Part shown: piece by piece, positions 8,917-18,463 of the stretch | Layout: each line of letters opens with the position of its first letter | How positions within the stretch are numbered: position 1 is the stretch's first letter | Assembly: GCA_023212695.1 (NCBI GenBank) | Contig: JALCCG010000195.1 | Location: forward strand, 1 to 40,568 | Reading direction: 5' to 3' | Source: Sporisorium sorghi | Taxonomy: Eukaryota > Basidiomycota > Ustilaginomycetes > Ustilaginales > Ustilaginaceae | DNA: 40,568 bases | Made by a program: the position numbers and the translations under genes | Notes under the pieces: generated by a model | Seen by the model: only the letters and a program-made list of their open reading frames with translations | Database searches by the model: none | Told to the model about the DNA's origin: nothing

Positions 8917-11055
8917 TCACCGCTCTGCAACGACGATGGCCTCGAGGATCTTCTTCATCAGCGAGAGATACTCTTCCACCTTGACAGTGTCCCAGACCAC
9001 CGTATCGTGGCCGAGCTCCAAATTGAGCTGTCCACGGAAAGTGAACGAGGTTCCGAACGCTTCGCCTGCTCTGTTGCGGACGCCGAACATGAGACCTTGA
9101 CGCACTTCGAGCTTGCTAGCTGAACCCTGCGACGAGGCAGCGAAAGGCAGTTCGAGCATCGATGGAAGCACGGGATCCAGAAGACCGACCATGCTGAAGT
9201 TGAGCGACGAGCCCGGGCCCTGCATGTTCTTTTTCGTTAGACCGGGTCGACGCTCGTCATCGCCTGCGACTTCCACGGCTTCGGTGTCGTCGTCCTTGAG
9301 CACTTGAAAGACGTCCTTGACTCCATCCTGTCGGAATCGCGTCTCGCGCTCCAGACCGAGAAGGTATCCATCAGCATGCATGAAGCGAGGCTCCTTGAAC
9401 ATGCCGTCAAATTGCTTCTGCACCTGCCTCGCCGTCTGCCACAGCTGCGCCACTTGGAACGTGCTCAGCTGCGCTGTGTCTTCGGACGATGGCATTGCAG
9501 GTAGCGAGAACAGCTCCGCGGGTGGAAGCGCAACACCACCGAAGCCGAGCTTGACACCGAGACTCGATGGTGGAAGCAGCGGATCCGATGCGCCCACCGG
9601 CTGCAACGTATCAATAGCAGCACGGGTCTCGAGAAACCTTCGTGTAGAAAAGGGAAAGCCGATCACCGTCGTCGTTGGCTTTTTCTCGCGACTCTCGATG
9701 GGTGCATACTTGCTTTCCAGCGTGTTGAGCGCACACGCAGCCACGGCATAGAGCAGCGAACCCACCCTCACCCGCCTGCGCTTAGCCACCTGCGTCAGAG
9801 CCAGAGTGTCTTGCGTCGAGAGGCGCACGACGGACCATTTGGTTTGTGCGCCCCACCACGGCTCCTTGACGTCCCTGTTAGCGCCATTCGCTTTGAAGTC
9901 GGACAGGATCGCTTTCTCCGCGTTGGCTGCTCGCATTTGGCAAATGACACGACGGATGGTCCAGAACCAACGCATCCTCGCGAGCCGACTTAAGGACAGA
10001 GACGAATCGTCTGTGCTTGCCAGTGGCGCTGCTGTCGGCAACAATTCAGGGTATGTCGCCTCTATCGATGGAGGCAGCAGCGAAGCAAAGTTGGCTTCGC
10101 TGAATTGATCCCCGCCATCGCTCGGCTTGCTTGGTGGAGAAGATTCGAATAATCCGCTGAGTAGGCACTGCTTCATGTCGTCACTGACTGTGCTGTAGCG
10201 AGCCAAGCTTGCCCCTCGCACTTCTGTCTCTGTCTCGGGCTGTGATGCGAGTGCCGACAGCTCTGCAGGCAGGTTCGAAGAGGTGAGCAGCTGCAACAGC
10301 TCGTCGGCGAGACTCGAGACGCTGAGACCATCCGAGATGCAGTGGGCCGTGCAGAGGATCAAATCGAAGCTGACCTGATCCTCGCTTTTGTTGGAAGATG
10401 ATGGAGGAAGGAGGATGATTCGTGCCAGTCCAAAGGGAACGTGTTGGTTGAGGAAACGTCGCTTGCCATTCCAGACGTATTGTTCGAGCCATGCCACGGC
10501 TGCATCGTCGCGAGGCCGCTCAATGCTGGAAGACGAGCCGTCGGATTGCGACCACAGATCGTCTTGCCAAGTATCAGGAAGCCATACAAGTCGACGCGAA
10601 GCATGCTCGAGCAAGTCAGCAGCCGACTCGGGCAGCTGAAAGACAAAGTGAGGCTCAAACGAGCTCGAGCCGTCTTGGGCTGCTTCGCCGGCGTGTCGTC
10701 TTGAAGCGGCCTCCCGAGGATCTATCGAGGTACCCTCTGGTGTGAGCGTCTCTACGTATGCTCCGAGCAGAGGATGACGACGGCACAGCAGCGCCCAGGC
10801 GAACGGCAAGCGACGTACGAGCTGCTCGTATGCGTTGGCGGGGCAGCTGAGCGACAGCCGGTAGAAGATGTCGGTCCTCCCTTCGTGCAGCGTGGCCATG
10901 GTATTGAAGAAGGACTCGACAAGACCCATCCTGCGCACATAGCGACGTGAAGTCTTGCTGCATCGCCTCCAGCCGAAGGGCGAGGGCTTGGTGCGGTCGA
11001 CATCGTACAGGGACCGCACGAACCGCGTTGGCGAGTCTGTTGGCAACTCGAGCAT
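8917..11055 (-). CDS. Putative acyltransferase with HxxxDG motif (CAT-like fold)
   Basis: The 712-residue protein has HCISDG near residues 238-243, preceded by the beta-strand-like FDLILCTA. This is the HxxxDG catalytic signature of the chloramphenicol-acetyltransferase-like superfamily (alcohol acetyltransferases, BAHD enzymes, NRPS condensation domains). N-terminal features typical of this fold are also present: an LRR..FAWALLCRRHPLL-type segment where substrates of such enzymes are often bound, and later an FPFSTRRFLETR segment. Substrates cannot be inferred. No signal peptide or membrane segment is evident. I chose the ATG at 11055; the frame stays open three codons further but without an ATG. 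The 5' end faces the TAG1-like gene across a promoter now split by a transposon. Confidence 0.7.
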   Translation of the reverse strand: MLELPTDSPTRFVRSLYDVDRTKPSPFGWRRCSKTSRRYVRRMGLVESFFNTMATLHEGRTDIFYRLSLSCPANAYEQLVRRLPFAWALLCRRHPLLGAYVETLTPEGTSIDPREAASRRHAGEAAQDGSSSFEPHFVFQLPESAADLLEHASRRLVWLPDTWQDDLWSQSDGSSSSIERPRDDAAVAWLEQYVWNGKRRFLNQHVPFGLARIILLPPSSSNKSEDQVSFDLILCTAHCISDGLSVSSLADELLQLLTSSNLPAELSALASQPETETEVRGASLARYSTVSDDMKQCLLSGLFESSPPSKPSDGGDQFSEANFASLLPPSIEATYPELLPTAAPLASTDDSSLSLSRLARMRWFWTIRRVICQMRAANAEKAILSDFKANGANRDVKEPWWGAQTKWSVVRLSTQDTLALTQVAKRRRVRVGSLLYAVAACALNTLESKYAPIESREKKPTTTVIGFPFSTRRFLETRAAIDTLQPVGASDPLLPPSSLGVKLGFGGVALPPAELFSLPAMPSSEDTAQLSTFQVAQLWQTARQVQKQFDGMFKEPRFMHADGYLLGLERETRFRQDGVKDVFQVLKDDDTEAVEVAGDDERRPGLTKKNMQGPGSSLNFSMVGLLDPVLPSMLELPFAASSQGSASKLEVRQGLMFGVRNRAGEAFGTSFTFRGQLNLELGHDTVVWDTVKVEEYLSLMKKILEAIVVAER

Positions 11056-11515
11056 GGCGGACAAATTCGGGGAGTGTTCCGTGCGGTGGTGAGCTTGGCC
11101 TCTATCGTATCAACATGATGGGAGCAGAGCAAGGTGTCCGAGAGCGAGTGTAAAAGGTATGTCTTCCAGAGGATGATGATTCGAGTCACGGAAGGAAGCA
11201 GTCCGCCCGCCAAGCAACTAAGGAAATTCAGCAACGCCCGTCCACTACCGCGGAAATTACGTTTCGGCGAATTTGGCGGCCGCTTTCTTCGCAGTTGACC
11301 GAGCGACTGAAGAGCACAAGCAGCTGATAAGCAGTGGCAATGTCAATCAAGGCAACTGACCTTCGCTCAAGAGAAGAGAGCTTCCAGCTCGACACATCAA
11401 ACAGAAGCAACTTTCAGACAGCTCGTTGAGTGTGAGTCAGACGACAGGCTCATCAGAGAGAGAGGGGGGGGAGAGAGAGAGCACAGAATCGGGCCCGATT
11501 CGTGAAATTTGGCTT
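11056..11515. promoter_or_regulatory. Upstream region of the acyltransferase gene
   Basis: It holds no gene. It includes a G/GA-rich microsatellite (about 11459-11480) and a perfect 16-bp palindrome GAATCGGGCCCGATTC at 11486-11501, 14 bp before the transposon target site. A related sequence occurs in the RRP41/APC2 promoter. Confidence 0.45.
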
Positions 11516-11517
11516 TA

Positions 11518-11540
11518 CAGTCTGCTCGCGGTGATTGAAT
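11518..11540 (+). repeat. Left terminal inverted repeat of the pogo-like element
   Basis: Starts CAGTCTGCTCGCGGTG after the target dinucleotide TA. It pairs with 13378-13400 with mismatches at repeat positions 7 and 16. Confidence 0.9.
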
Positions 11541-11581
11541 ATTGTTGGGCCAGAAGAAATAGTATTCAAAATGTGAAATAT

Positions 11582-13117
11582 TTATTTACTGAAATAATCT
11601 TGAATGTTAGTTTGCTTTGCTTTTTTTGTCTGTTGGGAAATTAGAGCTGTGTGCAATTTTTGTAACTGACTGCTGAAGTGCCTGGCCATCTCATCATTTT
11701 TGACCTTTTCTAATACAAGCTGCTGCAATTCCCTGGCATGTTGTATTGCTGTGTTTGTATTGATGGTCAGAACTGATTTTTCTGGCCTCTCCTCCTCCTC
11801 CTCCTCCTCCTCCTCCTGACTTACAAGATCAATTATATCTGTATCTGTTAATTGCTGGCTGCTTGTGGCCGCTTCTAATGGGTGGTTTAATAGGGAATTA
11901 ATATCCATTCTTAATGCCATTGGTAATTGCAGTTGAATTTCTTGAAGAGACTGCTGTAGTGCCTGAAAATCACATTCCAGTTCAGTATTTTGAGTGTTGT
12001 ATTGATGGAATAATCCTGTGTGCTTGAAACAATTAAATATTGTTGTATTCTGGACGCTTTCCCAGGCTTCTGAAGCCAGGAAAAGTGCAGATAAAATGTT
12101 GATATGGCCAATTTTATTTTGTGTTGGTGTTGTATTGAGTTCTTGCAGGAGTTGTATTCCATATAACCATCTGTACACTTTGAAAGTGTGAATAATACCT
12201 GCATCAAGGGGTTGTAGTAGTGCTGTTGTATTTGGTGGCAGCAATAGTAGCTTTATATTCTTGAGGTTGTAATTGGTTGTGTGCACTTTGAAATTATCCA
12301 ATAGCAATAGAATTGGCCTTTTAACTTGGTTGTCAAGCCAGTGAATCCATTCTTTGAATAGAATTGAATTCATCCATGCTTTTTTGTTGGCTTTGTATAT
12401 TGTATTGATGCCTTTAAATGCACACGGGTTGTTGTATTTTCTTATTACCCAGAGTGGTAATTTATCACTTCCAGTTGAATTGCTGCATAGAACAATTGTA
12501 ATGCAATCTTTAGGTGTTTTGGATCCCAGTATTTGTGTTGTTGTTAATGAGTGTTGGCCTTGTAATCAGAAAAATAAAGTGGTTTCATCCATATTGTATA
12601 TATCTTGTGGTTGGTAATTTGATAATTGATCCTTAATTTCGCTTATTTTTTTGTTTTGTATTGGTGGAATTGAAGCTGCCTCCCCATGTTTGAAGTGAGA
12701 TTTAATATTAAAACACTTTATGAAGCATTCTAACCAGCCTGAGCTTTAATTTATTGTTTCTAATTGGCCTGAAAATGCGTGGTTGGAAGCTAATTCTTTA
12801 GCTTTAATTTGTAGCTTGTCGTTTGTAATGTCGATTTTGTATTGATTGCTGGTAAACCATTGGTAAAGTGCATTTTCAAGTGTTGTATTGGTTCCAGTTT
12901 TTGTATTCTTCCTTTGTAGTTGGTGGGCTGGAATTTCCAAAATTGTCGAATTTAAAATCCTGGATAAGGTAGGTTGACTAATAGTCATGTTGTATTTGGT
13001 TGAATACCATTCTTGAATTTGTTTATGGGTGCATTTGGGATGGGGTTTGCAGTATTCAACAATTTCTAATCGTTGTTGGAGCATTGTATGTGTGGTTTTT
13101 GTAGTGGATTTGGGCAT
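11582..13117 (-). pseudogene. Pogo/Fot1-like transposase with two in-frame stops
   Basis: One continuous frame of 512 codons runs from the ATG at 13117 to the stop at 11582, normal length for this family. An N-terminal helix-turn-helix/Tc5-like DNA-binding region contains KQIQEWYSTKYNMTISQPTLSRIL. The catalytic core shows YNMDETTLFF (first Asp), LLLDNFKVH (second Asp) and LPPNTTALLQPLDAGII (third Asp). An acidic Glu run encoded by a CTC/GAG microsatellite (about 11788-11817) and a typical IQDYFSK end follow. The frame is broken by TAA at 12748-12746 and TGA at 12568-12566, the latter just after the first catalytic motif. No frameshift was found. Both stops could derive from C-to-T changes of CAA and CGA, which is inference. 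Confidence 0.9.
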
Positions 13118-13377
13118 TGTGGAATTGGTGAGTGAAAAAGGGAGATGGACACATTTTTGGCCTTTATTTATGCCTTTTTTGACGTGAATGAATACAATTT
13201 TCATGCGCCAAATACAAAATTTAAGCTGTGGCATGTATTATCACATGCATTATTCAATATTGGGACTGCAGCTCAGGTATTCAAAATTTGAAGTGTGAAA
13301 ATATTCAGTTTATGCACTGGCCAAAATTTATTCCAGCAATTTTTCATCCATTTTGTGAATTATTCAACCTTTGCGCA

Positions 13378-13400
13378 ATTCAATAACCGCGAGTAGACTG
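13378..13400 (-). repeat. Right terminal inverted repeat of the pogo-like element
   Basis: Read on the minus strand it starts CAGTCTACTCGCGGTT and is followed outside by the second TA copy at 13401-13402. Confidence 0.9.
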
Positions 13401-13402
13401 TA

Positions 13403-13631
13403 TCTTTTTATGCCCCGCAACTCTGCAATCGAGAGCGCAGCAGCTGGAAAAGTCCCCTTTCGCAATGGCACGGGACACACTGCTCTAGTGCTGCTACCGC
13501 GCTTCTTTTCGAGCAGCGAATTTACGGCGCTGCTCGTGTGCCTTGCCTCGCAGACAAAACGGTCCCTGCATCGTTCGTTGCAATCTCATCCGCTCCTCAC
13601 CATCATCCTCTTGGTCTTCGGGTCTCGCAAC
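13403..13631 (+). promoter_or_regulatory. Leader of the TAG1-like gene
   Basis: 229 bp remain between the transposon and the ATG. The frame stays open into the transposon end (to 13371), but that extension is translated promoter and TIR sequence, not conserved protein. Confidence 0.5.
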
Positions 13632-16403
13632 ATGGCGGAAGAGGTCAACAAGACGAGCTCGGCTCCATCGCAAGCGGAAGGTGCGGCGGCAACAACCGAG
13701 TCCAACACCCGCCGGCCATCCAACGATGCAACCCCAACTCCTCCGCTCGAGCGACGTGTCTCATCCTCGCAGCAACCCCTGCGCCATGGCAGGAAACCCA
13801 TCTATCCAGACAGCGATGCCGAAGCTGAAGGTCTCGATGCCGATGTAGACGACGAAGAGCTCGAGACCGGTCTCGCTCCTGGTCAGGGCGATCATGAACG
13901 CAGCTCTCTCTTGGGCGGATCGTCACGCAACGGCCACGCTGCCAATGCCATCGGTCATCTCGATCGTGCCTGGCTGCACATCTCCAAACTCTGGGGTGGC
14001 GACAAGGCCTACTCCGCCAGGCTCATGCGTCGTCGTAAGCAACGAAGGTCTACCGCTGCCGCGTCCGCCTCCCGCCGAAACTCGAGGTCCATCCACACAT
14101 CCTCGGAAGCTTCGTTTGCGGCGTGGAGGTACGAACATCCCTTTATCATGCGCTCGCTCTACACGGTGGCTGCCCTTCTCCTCATCGTCATCGTCCTCAT
14201 CGTCGTAGCGGTGTCTCATCTCTACCTGGCAACCCTCAAATCGCCCTCTCCTGAGGCGCAATCACGCATCCTCGACGAGTCTCTCTTGCTCAAAGGACCA
14301 GATCGTGTGCAGCTGCTCAACATCTCCGACGACGGCATCCTCGTCCGCGTCGATGCTCGTCTTGGCCTCGATCCCGACCATGCGCTCGACCTCTGGCTTG
14401 GGCCCCGCGGAAAACAAGGCTGGTGGAAGAACAAGGAGCGCAAGCTCGTCGAATGGGCCGTAGGCAAAGTCGCCGGTGTCCAAGTCGACGTTGGCGAGGT
14501 TCGTCTGGCAGAGATCGGTGCTGCCTGGGAGCAGGGGCTGCTGCCTCCCGCCAACTTGTCAACTGCCGAGTTCGATCCTCGCGACATGCTCGGCTTCCAC
14601 CTTGATCCCCTCGTGCTGCCCCTGCCTCGTCTGAACCGCAAGATCGACGACGGCGACAAGGACAGCAAGGATGCGCTTCGACCGCCGATCCTGGGTAACC
14701 ACAGCACACCGGCAGCGCAGCACAACATGAGTCCACTCAACCTCACGGTTCTGCTCAAACCTGTCGTGCCTGCCCCCTACATCGCCGACTACGCCCGGCA
14801 CGCCATCAAGAAGGGTTTCGTGCAGCTCGACGTCAAGATCGCAAGCTTGCGCGTTCGCGGTCTGGCCAAATCCGAGATCAGCGGCATCAACCACGGCCGC
14901 AAGGCTGGCTTCTTCGACGTTCCGCGTCGCATCGACATTGCGCAGCAGCGCATCCGCAGTCCCGTGCACGAAAAGGTGCCCAAGCTCGACAAGGACACTA
15001 ACCCGGACGACCTGCTCAAAGTGGATGGATACGAGTTTTTCGAAATCGGCAACGACGGCGACGATGATGGCGATGACGACAAGGCAAACTTGTGGTCTTC
15101 GATGGTGATGCGTGCGCTCGGCATCAAGGCCAAGGCACTGGCCACGAATCCTCTGGGCAAAATGCTGCAGGGCAACGTGCGATACAGTTTGCCGTTTGGC
15201 ATCTATCTTCCCGTCGATGCGACTTCGACGCCTGCGCCGAAGCATCCCAAGAACGGCAAGAATCACGCCATGGAGAGCAGCGCAGCAAACGACACGGATG
15301 CTGCTGTCTTGATGGTAGCTGTTGCCACGGAGCCGTTCCAATTGACGGGCCAGAAGGTGGTCGAGGTCGAGTTGCTTGGCCGAGTCGTGCCGCCGCCGCA
15401 AGACGAGGATATGCAAGCTGTCCAGCTCAAGGGCGGCGAGTATGTTGATCGAGACGAAAACGTTTCGCAGAAGGGCTTCGTCTCGTCGACCTCCAAAACC
15501 GCCGACTCGCCTCAACAGGTAGCGCTGAGCAACTTCCTGAGCCGCTTCCTGCGCGGCGAGAACAACACGGTCTACGTGCGAGGTGGGTCGCCCTTCCGCG
15601 ATGCGATGATCTCTAAGCCCTCTGTCAGCGCCAAATCGGTCGAAGAAATGCCAGGCGACGGATCGGATCTGCCCGACTGGATCGACTCTGCACTTCGTCT
15701 GGTGGACCTGCCCATCTCGTTCCCCGGAGCCAAAGTGACAGAACTCATCAAGAATGTGACGATCAACGATCTCAAGATCACGCCGCATCCGTTCGAGAAG
15801 GACAAGCTGTTGTGCAGCGGCACCGTCATGGGCGAGATCAACATGCCGGGCCAGCTGAGCAGCATCGATGTCAAGATCACGCACATGTGGCCCGACATTC
15901 TGGTGTACGATGGCTTGCCGCCGAGCATGCGCAAGAGCGTCGAGGTGGGAGCGGACAGGTCGATGAGCCGATTTGATCTGCTCGACGGTGCACTGGACAA
16001 CCTCAAGAGGCTCGCTTTCCTCGGTGATTCGGTAGGCGAGATGGATGATCCCAAGAAGCCGGAGCCCGAACCTGCGCCGCCGCTTCCGGACCCGCTGCCA
16101 GAGAAGGCGTTCGGACGCGTGCGACCGTACGACTTTGCGCCCGCCGAGACGTTCATCGACCCGACGGACCCGAAGGGAGAACGCAAGCTGCTGCGCGCCG
16201 TGCTCAAGGACGTGCCGTTCACGGTGCTGCCCGGACGCGGGCCCATCTTCCGCTCGTTCACGTGGCGACTGGTCACGGGCCAGGGCGCGCTGGTGGGCAT
16301 CGAGGGGTCGAGCCGTGCCAAGATCTGGAACTCCGGGTTGGGTGCTCTGCAGCTGCGCAATCTGCCTGTCAAGGGCGCGTTTATGCTGGGCAAGCGTGAT
16401 TAG
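13632..16403 (+). CDS. TAG1: TAG1-like type II vacuolar membrane protein
   Basis: The 923-residue protein has a disordered N-terminal cytoplasmic region of about 170 residues rich in Ser, Arg and acidic residues. One transmembrane helix follows at about 175-197 (VAALLLIVIVLIVVAVSHLYL), then a large lumenal part. The C-terminal region carries LPDWIDSALRLVDLPISFPG near 680 and PLPDPLPEKAFGRVRPYDF near 817-835, which I recognise from the fungal TAG1 family (often named 'pre-rRNA processing protein' in databases). Yeast Tag1 is a vacuolar membrane protein linked to ending autophagy; transfer of that role is inference. The start at 13632 (gcaacATG) was chosen because the upstream extension runs into the transposon. 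An acidic Asp-rich insert lies near residues 475-485. Confidence 0.75.
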   Translation: MAEEVNKTSSAPSQAEGAAATTESNTRRPSNDATPTPPLERRVSSSQQPLRHGRKPIYPDSDAEAEGLDADVDDEELETGLAPGQGDHERSSLLGGSSRNGHAANAIGHLDRAWLHISKLWGGDKAYSARLMRRRKQRRSTAAASASRRNSRSIHTSSEASFAAWRYEHPFIMRSLYTVAALLLIVIVLIVVAVSHLYLATLKSPSPEAQSRILDESLLLKGPDRVQLLNISDDGILVRVDARLGLDPDHALDLWLGPRGKQGWWKNKERKLVEWAVGKVAGVQVDVGEVRLAEIGAAWEQGLLPPANLSTAEFDPRDMLGFHLDPLVLPLPRLNRKIDDGDKDSKDALRPPILGNHSTPAAQHNMSPLNLTVLLKPVVPAPYIADYARHAIKKGFVQLDVKIASLRVRGLAKSEISGINHGRKAGFFDVPRRIDIAQQRIRSPVHEKVPKLDKDTNPDDLLKVDGYEFFEIGNDGDDDGDDDKANLWSSMVMRALGIKAKALATNPLGKMLQGNVRYSLPFGIYLPVDATSTPAPKHPKNGKNHAMESSAANDTDAAVLMVAVATEPFQLTGQKVVEVELLGRVVPPPQDEDMQAVQLKGGEYVDRDENVSQKGFVSSTSKTADSPQQVALSNFLSRFLRGENNTVYVRGGSPFRDAMISKPSVSAKSVEEMPGDGSDLPDWIDSALRLVDLPISFPGAKVTELIKNVTINDLKITPHPFEKDKLLCSGTVMGEINMPGQLSSIDVKITHMWPDILVYDGLPPSMRKSVEVGADRSMSRFDLLDGALDNLKRLAFLGDSVGEMDDPKKPEPEPAPPLPDPLPEKAFGRVRPYDFAPAETFIDPTDPKGERKLLRAVLKDVPFTVLPGRGPIFRSFTWRLVTGQGALVGIEGSSRAKIWNSGLGALQLRNLPVKGAFMLGKRD

Positions 16404-17255
16404 ATACAGCGGAGCGCTGTTTCTGGATGCATTTCTCTCAAGGCTTGTTTCTGTATCATTGATTTGGATGTTGAATCTGTTCTTTTGATGTGCGATGCTG
16501 GCGATGCTGTGATCTGAAGGGAGCGTGAGTGAAATATACGGCCGACAGAGCGAGGACTCGGATGGAGTGATCAGCTGGCAGGCCATGTGAGATGGCATTG
16601 CAGCGTGGTGCCTTAGAGTGTCGATCTCTTTACCAACAGAAAAAGCGGGGGGGGGGGGGGGAACGAACCGACATTCGAAATGCGGAGAAGCTGCGAGGCT
16701 GGGCTGAGAGGTGGATGTCTGAGAGGCTCTCGACTGCATTCGGCTCTCACACTTAGAGCAAAAGGGGCGTGAAACGAGTGCGCAGAGGAGTAGAGATTGA
16801 ACTCGGCAGCCTCACTTTTGCAGTAAGAGAAGACGGCGGACGGTCGAGCGACGAAAGAGTCACCACCACCACGAGACCCATTCAAAGCTCTGTTTTTTGA
16901 CGTCGTCGCCAAGCTGGGGGACGCAGAATGCGGGGTTGCAAAACTCCATCTTTCAATAAAGCTTTGTGCTGACGTTGTACGCATGACTTTTCATGGTCGA
17001 GCTTGTCGGCTGCGACTGAGCAAATCCCGTTCGCGGCCAACATCTGTGTCAGACCAAGTGAGCGACATGAACCGACCAGCGGTGCGGGGCAATGTTTGAG
17101 TAGGAAAAAAAAAAGGTTCCCATGAAAGTTTGCAGTTGCAGCAGAGACCTTTGGGCGCCGCGCGCATTGGCTCAAAGGTTCCTCGCTAAGCGAGACGAGC
17201 GAATCAGGGCAGGGAATGTCAGTCAGTTGCAACCCAAAAAAGTGCCTCTCTGCCC

Positions 17256-17415
17256 GTGTCCACTTGGAAGGGATCATCATTCGACAACAACGACGCAGAC
17301 GCTTTGTTCGCTGCCACTCAGCTCGGGGGCGACGACGAGGAGAATGTCTCGTTCAAAAGCGCTGAGAGCGTGATGGAGACGAGGTCTTCGTTGCGAGACC
17401 TGCAATCGGCCCTCC
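17256..17415 (+). pseudogene. Possible coding fragment ending in an A-rich tract
   Basis: The frame from 17256 encodes about 53 residues including LGGDDEENVSFKSAESVMET and RSSLRDLQSALQ, with the G/C-biased third positions of local genes. It lacks an ATG, has no upstream continuation that I can see, and runs directly into an A-rich tract (17416-17454). It could be a gene relic, a retrocopy end or chance. Family unknown. Confidence 0.3.
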
Positions 17416-18415
17416 AAAAAAAAAACAAAAACAAAAACAAAAACAAAAAACAAATGCGCGTTGGCGCCCCGACCTCCTAGCCTAAACGAAATTCAAATCG
17501 TCGCAAAGATGGCTCAATTGTGCCTCTCGCCTCCTCTTGAATTCGCTTCGCGCACGTCGAAGATGTTGCCCCGCACTGCATTGCGTGTTGCTATTCTTGC
17601 CTCTCTATAATTTCACACCAAAAAGGAACATTCGGTGCGACCATAGCGTATCGAAAAATTTCAACTCAAGAAGATCCGAGGCAGCTCTTCTCAGATTGAG
17701 CACAGGATACAGCCACCCTTTCTGTATGGAAGGCTGCACGAGGGCCGTGTGTGTTTGGCGCACCTGGCCCGGGCTGTCACACGAGAAGAGCGGCTGGCTC
17801 TCCATTGTGTGCGTGTGCATGCGTGGGTGTGGTGTGGCGTGAAGGCGGCGCTCGAATTTCTTCGGGTGCAAAAAAAAGAAAGAAAAAAAAAAAAAAAAGA
17901 GTTGCCCGGCCTGCAAACAAACAAATTTATCGCATGCAAGGTTGTCCACCTTGAACGCAATCGATCTGCACCGCAGATGTGCCGTCACCTGCTCTTCAGC
18001 TCTTCTTGTTGTGATTCTTCATTTGTTCTTCTTCTCTTGTACTTTGCTGCAAGGTCAATAGGTGCAGTATGGCTGCAGTCGATCGAGTTCTTCAAAAGGG
18101 CGCGCTGCAATGAGGAGCGGAAAATTGGAAAAACGGAAAAAGAAAAAAAATAAATAATTCAATTTCCTCATCCGTCTACTTAAGCGATGGCGGTTGCCGT
18201 CGTCTGCTTCTGCTGCATTTTTACTGATTTTTTTTTTTATTCGCTCCGCTCTCGAGCCTCGCTTAGGGTTTTTGTTAGGGCAACACACTGACACTCCGCA
18301 CGCTGCCGCCGTCGAGTCGAACTGCCGCCGCGCATTTGGAATTTCTCCTTCGTCTTGGCTCCGCTTTTCTTGCTTTTGGACGCCCATCTGCTTTTGTTCT
18401 TCCACTGACTGGCTA

Positions 18416-18462
<47 letters not shown>
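18416..18462 (+). repeat. GCT trinucleotide microsatellite
   Basis: About 15.7 uninterrupted GCT units, outside any supported coding region, in the upstream region of the large membrane-protein gene. Confidence 0.95.

Positions 18463-18463
<1 letters not shown>

Larger units (their letters stand above)
11518..13400 (-). mobile_element. Pogo/Fot1-like DNA transposon, 1,883 bp, inactivated
   Basis: The ends are 23-bp terminal inverted repeats starting CAGTCTRCTCGCGGT, at 11518-11540 and 13378-13400, with two mismatches. They are flanked by TA on both sides (11516-11517 and 13401-13402), the target duplication expected for Tc1/mariner-pogo elements; CAGT ends are typical of pogo/Tigger. The interior is strongly AT-rich against GC-rich neighbours and encodes a minus-strand transposase with helix-turn-helix and DDD motifs. 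Two in-frame stops make this copy non-autonomous. It lies 462 bp from the acyltransferase start and 231 bp from the TAG1-like start. Confidence 0.92.

Noticed and set aside
13371..13631. N-terminal extension of the TAG1-like frame by 87 codons
   Set aside because: The extension runs into the transposon end and translated promoter sequence; the ATG at 13632 gives a normal protein start.
14559..16739. 726-codon antisense frame over the TAG1-like gene
   Set aside because: Same register effect; the sense product has recognisable family motifs.
18263..18280. Two TTAGGG hexamers, telomere-like
   Set aside because: Only two units separated by six bases; not an interstitial telomeric array.
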